Of a stretch of DNA of 5,017 bases, positions 1-5,017 are shown piece after piece. Location of the stretch: contig WSZX01000029.1 in assembly GCA_013139935.1 (NCBI GenBank), positions 1 through 5,017 of the forward strand, written 5' to 3'. Within the stretch, counting starts at the first letter, position 1. Every line of letters starts with the position of its first letter. This stretch comes from Ardenticatenales bacterium (GTDB lineage: Bacteria; Chloroflexota; Anaerolineae; Promineifilales; UBA4811). The notes beneath the pieces were generated by a model. That model ran no database searches and was not told the DNA's origin. It saw only the letters and a program-made list of their open reading frames with translations. Position numbers and translations under genes: made by a program.

Positions 1-16
1 GGAGGCGCGCCAGGTG
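1..16 (+). promoter_or_regulatory. Possible ribosome binding site and alternative GTG start for cca
   Basis: GGAGG at 1-5 is followed after 8 bases by GTG at 14-16, in frame with the nucleotidyltransferase. By spacing this is a better Shine-Dalgarno arrangement than anything just before ATG 113, where only GGCGG is present. It would add 33 residues that do not look like the family's conserved N-terminus. The site may instead belong to coding sequence continuing from outside the window. Confidence 0.35.
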
Positions 17-112
17 GGGAGGCGTAATCAGCCCGGGGAGCGGCTGAAAGTTGGCCTCGTGGTCCCCGGCAATGGTGGAAGACTGCAAACCGAACTCCCA
101 CTGGGCGGCCTG

Positions 113-1591
113 ATGACCACGCTCCGCCCGCTGCTTGCCGAAAGCGAATCTCCCATCTACCTCGTCGGCGGCGCTGTGCGCGACGCGCTGTTGGGACGAG
201 CCAGCCACGATCTTGATTTCGCCATCCGCGATAACGCAATCACGGTGGCTCGTTGCGTGGCCGACGCTCTAGACGGGGCATTTTACGTACTGGATGCGGA
301 GCGCGGTACCGCTCGCGTCATCCTTGGTGAGGCGGTGCTGGATTTCGCGCGCTTTCGAGGGGACAGCCTTCTCGCCGATCTGCGAGATCGCGATTTCACT
401 ATCAATGCAATCGCTCTGCCATCCGAATCGGCCGATCCAGAGGCCATCATCGACCCCCTAAACGGGCAAGACGACCTGGCTGCACAATTGATCCGGGCGA
501 CCGACCCGGCTGCGATCCGCCGTGATCCCCTTCGCGGCTTGCGCGCCGTCCGCCTGGCAGCCGAGTTGGGCTTTCACCTGTTGCCCGAGACCGGCGATCT
601 CATCCGGGCGGCATCAGACGGATTGGCAACCGTGTCGGCTGAGCGGATACGGGATGAATTCTGCCGCCTGCTGATTGCCCCAGCAGGCAACCCGGTTCGC
701 CTGGTGGACCAGTTGGCCCTGCTTCAGCACGTCCTGCCAGAACTGCTCCTCACCAAAGGCGTATTTCAGCCCGCTCCGCACACGCTCGATGTCTTTGAGC
801 ATGGGCTGCTGACACTGGAGCAGTTGGACCCGCTGCTCCGGGCGATTGCCGCCCCGCCCTCCGATAGCCATTTGCAGGAACCCTTGGCGCTGGCGCACGA
901 TTATCTCGCAACGTACGCATCCTGTCTGGAGAAACACCTGGCCCGGCGCACTACCTGCAGGCGGAGTGGCCGCGTGCTGCTCTTCCTGGGCGCCCTGCTG
1001 CATGACGTGGGCAAACCAGCCAGCCGCACGGTGGACGAGAACGGCCGGATCCGCTTCCTGGGTCACGAGCAACTGGGGGAGGAAATCGTCCGGAAGCGGG
1101 CCAGAAAACTGGCCTTGAGTGCTCGTGAAGTGCGCCAGGTTGCCACCATGGTCCGGCATCACATGCGCCCCGCCTTGCTCTCGCAGACCCATCCTACCGC
1201 GCGGCCATCCCGTCGCGCCATCCACCGCTTTTTCAAGGACGTAGGTGCAAACGGCTTGGACATCTGCTTGCTCTCGTTGGCAGACGGACTGGCAAAGGGC
1301 GCACCGCCCGAGCCTGCCGACTGGGAAAGACGCGTACAGACCGTCGCTACCCTGCTGGATCATTTCTTCCATCATTATGACAGGACCGTGGCACCGCCGC
1401 CATTGCTCAGCGGCCGGGAGTTGATGAGCGAGCTGGGCATTCACCCGGGCCCAGAGGTCGGACGTCTGTTGCAGCTGATTCAGGAGGCGCAGGCGGCCGG
1501 AGAGGTGACCACAGTTGCCGCAGCGCTCACTCTGGCTCGCGAGGCGTGCACCTCAACGGAGAACGAGCCCGGCATTCGACCGGATCGTTGA
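113..1591 (+). CDS. cca: CCA-adding tRNA nucleotidyltransferase family protein with C-terminal HD domain
   Basis: A class II nucleotidyltransferase expected to build or repair the 3'-CCA end of tRNAs from CTP and ATP in the cytoplasm. Numbered from ATG 113 (492 aa): 'LVGGAVRD' at about 17-24; the metal-binding pair in 'HDLDF' (D33, D35); motif B 'RDFTINA' at 93-99; motif C 'DPLNGQDDL' at 114-122; motif D-like 'RRDPLRGLRAVR' at 136-147; and 'AERIRDEF' at 176-183. An HD phosphohydrolase-type domain follows, with H297-D298 in 'LLHDVGKP', H318, H349-H350 and D391, and the usual 'SGREL' and 'ALTLARE' tail. ATG 113 is chosen because family members start shortly before LVGGAVRD. However, GTG at 14 lies 8 bases after GGAGG (1-5), and the frame is open to the window edge, so a longer N-terminus is possible. 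Oddity: the first residue of motif D (usually EDxxR) is Arg. A CC-adding, A-adding or poly(A) polymerase role cannot be excluded from sequence alone. Confidence 0.93.
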   Translation: MTTLRPLLAESESPIYLVGGAVRDALLGRASHDLDFAIRDNAITVARCVADALDGAFYVLDAERGTARVILGEAVLDFARFRGDSLLADLRDRDFTINAIALPSESADPEAIIDPLNGQDDLAAQLIRATDPAAIRRDPLRGLRAVRLAAELGFHLLPETGDLIRAASDGLATVSAERIRDEFCRLLIAPAGNPVRLVDQLALLQHVLPELLLTKGVFQPAPHTLDVFEHGLLTLEQLDPLLRAIAAPPSDSHLQEPLALAHDYLATYASCLEKHLARRTTCRRSGRVLLFLGALLHDVGKPASRTVDENGRIRFLGHEQLGEEIVRKRARKLALSAREVRQVATMVRHHMRPALLSQTHPTARPSRRAIHRFFKDVGANGLDICLLSLADGLAKGAPPEPADWERRVQTVATLLDHFFHHYDRTVAPPPLLSGRELMSELGIHPGPEVGRLLQLIQEAQAAGEVTTVAAALTLAREACTSTENEPGIRPDR

Positions 1592-1670
1592 GGACAGAAC
1601 GCGTCCCCCTGGCATCCTCCGGTGGCCCCAGCTTTCTTCCCACGCCCCGCGGCCCGCGGCCGCCTGCGCT

Positions 1671-1709
1671 CTGACCAGTGGGCGGCCTGGTCGGCGCCGC
1701 ACTGACCAG
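1671..1709 (+). terminator. Two mutually exclusive hairpins downstream of cca, possible weak terminator
   Basis: CTGACCAG occurs at 1671-1678 and again at 1702-1709, and CTGGTCGG lies between them at 1687-1694. The middle segment can pair over 8 positions (one G-T wobble) with either copy, leaving loops of 8 and 7 bases. The second hairpin is followed by the pyrimidine-rich CGCTCTCTTCC, which is only a poor U-tract, so termination of the cca transcript is a guess. The element is about 80 bases past the cca stop and upstream of the candidate asnS promoter. The rest of the 1592-1847 gap shows no gene I can support. Confidence 0.3.
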
Positions 1710-1780
1710 CGCTCTCTTCCTGCGACTGCCATGGGGCCGGGCCGAACCGGCTTTTGGTGGCATGGTTGGCATCGTTGAGG

Positions 1781-1786
1781 TAGAAT
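1781..1786 (+). promoter_or_regulatory. Candidate -10 element for asnS
   Basis: TAGAAT matches the bacterial consensus TATAAT at five of six positions and lies 61 bases before the asnS start codon. No good -35 stands at 16-18 bases upstream; the nearest TTG-containing hexamer (TTGGTG, 1754-1759) would give a 21-base spacer. It is therefore only a plausible promoter remnant or a promoter with a weak -35. Confidence 0.3.
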
Positions 1787-1833
1787 CTCGAACCGGCACG
1801 CGGACGGCTACAGGCGCCCCGCCACCGGCCGGC

Positions 1834-1839
1834 AAGGAG
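1834..1839 (+). promoter_or_regulatory. Ribosome binding site of asnS
   Basis: AAGGAG lies 8 bases before ATG 1848, a strong Shine-Dalgarno match at standard spacing. It fixes the asnS start. Confidence 0.8.
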
Positions 1840-1847
1840 AATAGGAA

Positions 1848-3185
1848 ATGACCGCCATCATCCAGATCCAGAACATCAGCGCCCACATTGGCGAGACCGT
1901 GACCATCCAGGGATGGCTCTATCAGAAAACCGGCAAGGGCAGGCTACAGTTCTTGCGCGTTCGCGACGGCACCGGCATTGTTCAGGCTGTTGTCTTTAGA
2001 AAAGATGTGCCCCCAGAGGTCTTTGAGGCTGCCAAACGGCTGAGCCAGGAATCATCCCTGGTAATCACCGGCACCGTCCGCGCGGACGAGCGAGCTCCCG
2101 GCATGCCGGGCGGCTATGAACTGAGTGTGAGCGACCTGAGGGTGGTACAGTTGGCAGACGAATACCCTATCACACCCAAAGAACACGGGGTCGAGTTCCT
2201 GCAAGACAATCGTCACCTCTGGATTCGTTCCTCGCGCCAGTGGGCGATCATGCGGGTGCGCGCCACCGTCATCCGGGCAATCCGCGACTGGCTGGACGAC
2301 AATGGTTTTGTCAACATTGATACCCCTATCCTCACGCCGGCCGCCGGCGAGGGCACCACTACTCTTTTCGAGGTGGACTATTTCGGCGAGCCGACCTACC
2401 TGGCGCAAACCGGGCAGCTATACAATGAGGCCAATATCTACAGCTTGGGCAAAGTGTACTGCTTTGGGCCGACGTTTCGGGCCGAAAAGTCCAAAACCCG
2501 CCGCCACCTGACCGAGTTCTGGATGGTCGAACCGGAAATCGCGTTCTGCGACCTAGACGGCCTGATGAAAGTGGAAGAAGAGTTGGTCTCCTATGTCGTT
2601 CAGCGGACCTTGGTGGATCGAGCCGCTGAACTGAGCTTATTGGAACGGGACACGAGCGCGCTGGAACAGGTAACCCCCCCATTTCCCCGCATCACGTATG
2701 ATGAGGCCCTGGAAAAGCTAGGAGCCATGCGGGCAAAGACCGATTCTCCCCAAGAGAGGGAACTGCTAGAGATCGAGTGGGGAAGCGACTTTGGTTCGCC
2801 CCATGAGACAGAGCTCACCAAGCTGTACGACAAGCCGGTGTTTGTCTACGGCTACCCGACTGCGTGCAAAGCGTTCTACATGGAACCGTGGCCCGGCCGG
2901 CCAGAGGTGAGCAAGAGCGTGGACCTGCTTGCGCCGGAGGGGTATGGAGAAATCATCGGCGGGAGCGAACGAATCAGCGATCCGGCTCTGCTGGAGCAGC
3001 GCATCCGAGAGCACAATCTGCCGGCCGAGGCATTCTCCTGGTATGTCGATCTGCGGCGCTATGGCAGCGTGCCCCACTCGGGCTTTGGATTAGGAGTAGA
3101 ACGGACCGTTGCCTGGATCACCGGCACGGCGCACATCCGCGAGACATCCTCGTTCCCGCGAATGGTCAACCGGGTATACCCGTAG
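1848..3185 (+). CDS. asnS: Asparaginyl-tRNA synthetase
   Basis: Class II aminoacyl-tRNA synthetase that activates asparagine with ATP and charges tRNA-Asn in the cytoplasm. It is complete at 445 aa, within the usual bacterial range of about 430-470. The N-terminal OB-fold anticodon-binding domain spans roughly residues 5-105 ('VTIQGWLYQKTGKGRLQFLRVRDGTG' region). Motif 1 lies around 143-163 with the conserved Pro in 'DTPILTP'. 'AQTGQLYNEA' (186-195) lines the active site. Motif 2 is at 210-230 (FRAEKSKTRRHL, then EFWMVEPE). 'EIIGGSER' is at 368-375, and motif 3 'GFGLGVERT' at 412-420 carries the ATP-binding Arg419. 'EFWMVEPE' and the C-terminal 'FPRMVNRVYP' point to AsnRS rather than the related AspRS. 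The start is supported by AAGGAG at 1834-1839. The gene follows cca in the same direction after a 256-base gap, so co-transcription is uncertain. A direct AsnRS implies that this organism need not rely only on the Asp-tRNA-Asn amidation route. Confidence 0.97.
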   Translation: MTAIIQIQNISAHIGETVTIQGWLYQKTGKGRLQFLRVRDGTGIVQAVVFRKDVPPEVFEAAKRLSQESSLVITGTVRADERAPGMPGGYELSVSDLRVVQLADEYPITPKEHGVEFLQDNRHLWIRSSRQWAIMRVRATVIRAIRDWLDDNGFVNIDTPILTPAAGEGTTTLFEVDYFGEPTYLAQTGQLYNEANIYSLGKVYCFGPTFRAEKSKTRRHLTEFWMVEPEIAFCDLDGLMKVEEELVSYVVQRTLVDRAAELSLLERDTSALEQVTPPFPRITYDEALEKLGAMRAKTDSPQERELLEIEWGSDFGSPHETELTKLYDKPVFVYGYPTACKAFYMEPWPGRPEVSKSVDLLAPEGYGEIIGGSERISDPALLEQRIREHNLPAEAFSWYVDLRRYGSVPHSGFGLGVERTVAWITGTAHIRETSSFPRMVNRVYP

Positions 3186-3261
3186 GGAGGGTGCCAGACC
3201 GATCGAACGCCGCTCCCTCGTCAGTTCCACACGGCAAAGGGGAAACCAATTGGGATGGGCT

Positions 3262-4476
3262 CTAGGCGCCGAACTTTTTCAGGCGGCCGGCGTGCGCCAG
3301 TGCCAGCGGCATTAGCTCGGTGGCGGGAAACATGCCCAACGACCCCTTGATGCACTCTGTCTCGCCATAGGCACGGCCGCCATCGGGCCGGTGAGTCGCC
3401 GGAGCCCATAGCAAGGTGGGCACTGGGTGCCAGCTATGAGATCTCATCTTGGCGGGCGTGGAATGATCACCGGTGATGATCAGCACATCGGGTTTGAGGC
3501 GCAGGAGCCCGGGCAACGCGTCGTCCACTTGCTCAATCACCTGAATCTTGCCAGCGAAATCACCATCCTCTCCCCGGCTGTCGATGTACTTTATGTGGAC
3601 AAAAAAGAAGTCAAATCGATCCCAGCCGGCCGCCACCCGGTCAAACTCATCGGCCGGCCCGTCGTGCGGATCGGTGGCCAGCACGTCCATTCCCACCAGT
3701 TGGGAGAGACCGCGGTACATCGGGTAGACAGCCACGCAGGCGGCCTTGAGCTGGTACACATCGGCGTACTTGGGCAGATTCGGGTCACTGGAGAAACCGC
3801 GCAGCGTAAAACCGTTGGCAGGGTGGTGACCAGCCAGGATCGATCGAGCCTCGTTCGCCCACGCGCGCACCAAATCGGCCGTATGAGCGGCCTCCGGCCG
3901 AAGCGCCTTGACGGGCAGTGGGGCCTTGCCCACTACCTGGGGATCCGTGTCAGCCAGGTGCCAGTCCAGGCCGGCGCCGCGCAGGATCAGCGCAAAGCGG
4001 TATTCCTTCACCGCCTTGATCTCCGTCTCGACGCCGGGAAGCTCAATAGCTGAGAGCAACCGGCAAAGTTCTTCACCCTTTTCAGTCGGGATGCGGCCGG
4101 CCCGCCGGTCAGTGATCAGCCCATTCTCATCCAGCGAGCAAAAGTTGCCGCGAGCCGCAACATCGGCCGGGCCAACCGCCAGTCCGATACCAAAAGATTC
4201 CAGCACCCCCCGGCCGATCTCATAGGTGAGCGGGTCGTAGCCAAAGAGGGCCAGGTGGGCAGGGCCGCTTCCGGGAGTGATCCCGTGGCCAATAGGGATT
4301 GCCAAACCCAGGCTACCCTCGCGGGCCAACAGGTCCATGTTGGGAGTAGCGGCCGCCTCCAGCTCCGTGGGACCACCGGGCTCGATCGGCAATCCCCCGA
4401 CGCCATCTAGTACCAGCATCACGATCTTGCCGCCGTCGGGTTTGGCCAGCCTTCGCATCAAATGAAAATCCGCCAT
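3262..4476 (-). CDS. apgM: 2,3-bisphosphoglycerate-independent phosphoglycerate mutase, ApgM type
   Basis: Interconverts 3-phosphoglycerate and 2-phosphoglycerate in glycolysis and gluconeogenesis without a 2,3-BPG cofactor. It is a cytoplasmic metalloenzyme of the alkaline phosphatase superfamily. At 404 aa it matches the archaeal-type ApgM length (about 400), shorter than the GpmI form (about 510). Visible sites: 'VLDGVGGLP' with metal ligand D24; 'TPGSGPAHLALFGYDP' with the nucleophile S70; 'ARGNFCSLDENGLITDRRAGRI' at 108-129, a conserved substrate-site block; 'HIKYIDSRGEDGDF' at 294-307 with D299; 'ITGDHSTP' with D337 and H338; and 'HSWHPVP' with H347. Where other iPGM enzymes have a metal-binding His four residues after the Asp, this protein has E303. 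The start ATG has GGAG 7 bases upstream (4484-4487). The gene is convergent with asnS and lies downstream of the ABC ATPase, behind a probable terminator, so it is likely transcribed alone. Confidence 0.93.
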   Translation of the reverse strand: MADFHLMRRLAKPDGGKIVMLVLDGVGGLPIEPGGPTELEAAATPNMDLLAREGSLGLAIPIGHGITPGSGPAHLALFGYDPLTYEIGRGVLESFGIGLAVGPADVAARGNFCSLDENGLITDRRAGRIPTEKGEELCRLLSAIELPGVETEIKAVKEYRFALILRGAGLDWHLADTDPQVVGKAPLPVKALRPEAAHTADLVRAWANEARSILAGHHPANGFTLRGFSSDPNLPKYADVYQLKAACVAVYPMYRGLSQLVGMDVLATDPHDGPADEFDRVAAGWDRFDFFFVHIKYIDSRGEDGDFAGKIQVIEQVDDALPGLLRLKPDVLIITGDHSTPAKMRSHSWHPVPTLLWAPATHRPDGGRAYGETECIKGSLGMFPATELMPLALAHAGRLKKFGA

Positions 4477-4483
4477 ATCTCAT

Positions 4484-4487
4484 CTCC
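4484..4487 (-). promoter_or_regulatory. Ribosome binding site of apgM
   Basis: On the minus strand GGAG lies 7 bases before the ATG whose first base is 4476. This supports that start over the internal Met at residue 7. Confidence 0.7.
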
Positions 4488-4495
4488 AGAGGCAG

Positions 4496-4527
4496 TCACA
4501 GTGATCACGGACCCGAATCGATGATTC
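4496..4527 (-). promoter_or_regulatory. Palindromic cluster in the apgM leader, possible operator
   Basis: Three small symmetric elements lie 20-51 bases before the apgM start: TCACAGTGA (4496-4504), overlapping GTGATCAC (4501-4508), and GAATC-GAT-GATTC (4515-4527). Together the first two give alternating half-sites TCAC, GTGA, TCAC. Such symmetry is typical of transcription factor sites, but short palindromes also occur by chance and I do not recognise a known regulator's motif. No convincing -35/-10 pair was found; GAGAAT (minus strand, 4524-4529) is a weak -10 candidate overlapping the third element. Confidence 0.25.
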
Positions 4528-4576
4528 TCTCCCGGCCAGCTGCATGCGGGGCCAAGCGGTCCGCCCGCGCACAGAA

Positions 4577-4604
4577 TCAGTCCCGTGCCCGTGCACGGGA
4601 CTGA
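4577..4604 (-). terminator. Strong hairpin, probable terminator of the ABC transporter transcript
   Basis: TCAGTCCCGTGC pairs perfectly with GCACGGGACTGA: a 12-bp stem with a 4-base loop. It begins 30 bases after the stop codon of the ABC ATP-binding gene on the minus strand and is followed there by TTCTGTG, a short and imperfect U-rich tail. Position and stem strength favour a terminator separating that gene from apgM. The poor U-tract means it could also be an mRNA-stabilising or Rho-assisted structure. It is not placed to serve any plus-strand gene in this window. Confidence 0.7.
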
Positions 4605-4634
4605 CAACCTAGCCAATGCTCGCATGACACACAG

Positions 4635-5017
4635 CTAGCGGATAGCCTCCTCGGTCTCGCGATCAAAGACGTGCATGTTGTCCATGTTGAAAGCAACGGG
4701 CATCTGATCCCCAACCCGGGCGGATGTACGCGGGTCCACTCGGGCGACGTAGGTATTGCCACCGGTGTGCAAGTAAACAAAGACCTCGTTCCCCATCAGT
4801 TCAGTCACTTCGACTTGCGCCTCCACGCGAGCCTCGGCGATGTCGGCCGGCCTGTAGTCAGGATCGTGAATGTCTTCCGGCCGGATGCCGAAGATCATGG
4901 ACTTGCCCGCAAAAGGCATATAGGTAGGCGTCCTGTGCTCTGGAACCTGAACGCGGAAAGCGCCAGCGTCCACAAACAACCTGCTGTCCTCGGCCACCAA
5001 TGTGGCGTCAAAAAAGT
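4635..5017 (-). CDS. ABC transporter ATP-binding protein, MalK/UgpC type (C-terminal part, cut by window end)
   Basis: C-terminal 126 residues of an ATP-hydrolysing subunit of a carbohydrate or glycerol-3-phosphate type ABC importer, which sits on the cytoplasmic face of the membrane permeases. The visible part is the regulatory OB/TOBE region. It has 'FFDATLVAEDSRLFVDAGAFRV' at the left end of the fragment, then 'MIFGIRPEDIHD', the RPED signature of MalK-like C-terminal domains, and 'VTELMGNEVFVYLHTGGNTYVARVDP', ending 'HVFDRETEEAIR' before TAG. The frame stays open past 5000 to the window edge; the TTG at 5000 is an internal Leu codon, not the start. Walker and ABC signature motifs lie outside the window, so ATPase integrity cannot be judged. 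The substrate cannot be told from this part: UgpC, MalK and MsmX-like proteins share the domain. A probable terminator follows 30 bases downstream. Confidence 0.9.
   Translation of the reverse strand, partial: FFDATLVAEDSRLFVDAGAFRVQVPEHRTPTYMPFAGKSMIFGIRPEDIHDPDYRPADIAEARVEAQVEVTELMGNEVFVYLHTGGNTYVARVDPRTSARVGDQMPVAFNMDNMHVFDRETEEAIR

Noticed and set aside
614..1444. Long minus-strand open frame opposite the tRNA nucleotidyltransferase
   Set aside because: It has no recognisable domain, is rich in Gln and low-complexity stretches, and lies wholly opposite a clear conserved gene. Such antisense frames are common in GC-rich DNA.
1656..1663. Palindrome GCGGCCGC as a regulatory site
   Set aside because: An 8-base GC-only palindrome in a GC-rich gap is expected by chance and has no supporting context.
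1515..1778. Plus-strand small frame running out of the 3' end of cca
   Set aside because: It overlaps cca out of frame, has no visible ribosome binding site, and has an Arg/Pro-rich composition typical of random GC-rich translation.
1592..1847. T-box or tRNA-like leader before asnS
   Set aside because: I looked for a specifier loop, a T-box-like conserved sequence and an antiterminator/terminator pair and found none; no cloverleaf tRNA is visible either.
1527..1886. Minus-strand frame spanning the gap between cca and asnS
   Set aside because: The product is Arg/Gly/Pro-rich with no motif, and it overlaps the ends of both real genes and the asnS ribosome binding site.
3246..3253. Palindrome CCAATTGG between asnS and apgM
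   Set aside because: It is short and isolated and lies between two stop codons, where neither a promoter nor an operator is expected.
3427..4053. Plus-strand open frame of about 208 codons opposite apgM
   Set aside because: The minus-strand frame carries all ApgM motifs, and the plus-strand translation resembles no family. It is a shadow of GC-rich codon use.
1..5017. Novel defence, mobile or CRISPR system
   Set aside because: All substantial coding sequence is explained by four familiar housekeeping or transport genes. There are no spaced direct repeats, transposase or integrase motifs, or unusual composition islands.

Overview
The window is about 60% GC by eye and reads as an ordinary housekeeping stretch of a GC-rich bacterium. 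The protein styles suggest a member of the Chloroflexota or a similar deep-branching Gram-positive-like lineage: a bacterial-branch ApgM phosphoglycerate mutase, an AsnRS with the Bacillus-like 'AEKSKTRRHL..EFWMVEPE' motif 2, an HD-domain CCA-adding enzyme, and a MalK/UgpC-type ABC ATPase. This placement is a judgement from family resemblance, not the result of a search.

Layout, left to right. On the plus strand, a tRNA nucleotidyltransferase of the CCA-adding/poly(A) polymerase family with a C-terminal HD domain ends at 1591. A 256-base gap follows, holding two mutually exclusive hairpins and a candidate -10 box. Next comes a complete asparaginyl-tRNA synthetase (1848-3185) with a good ribosome binding site. 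It converges on a minus-strand, cofactor-independent phosphoglycerate mutase of the ApgM type (4476 down to 3262), with only 76 bases between the two stop codons. At the right edge the minus strand carries the C-terminal part of a sugar-type ABC transporter ATP-binding subunit. It is cut by the window end and followed by a 12-bp perfect hairpin that probably terminates its transcript.

Functionally, the two plus-strand genes both serve translation (tRNA 3'-end maturation and tRNA-Asn charging). The two minus-strand genes serve carbon metabolism (sugar or glycerol-phosphate uptake, and the 3-phosphoglycerate/2-phosphoglycerate step), but the hairpin suggests that they are separate transcription units. 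There is no mobile element, CRISPR array, rRNA or recognisable tRNA gene, and I see no convincing undescribed system. The most interesting points are a Glu in place of a metal-binding His in the phosphoglycerate mutase, a changed residue in the nucleotide-selecting motif of the tRNA nucleotidyltransferase, the alternative hairpins before asnS, and the apparent abundance of the words GGCCGG and CCGGCC.
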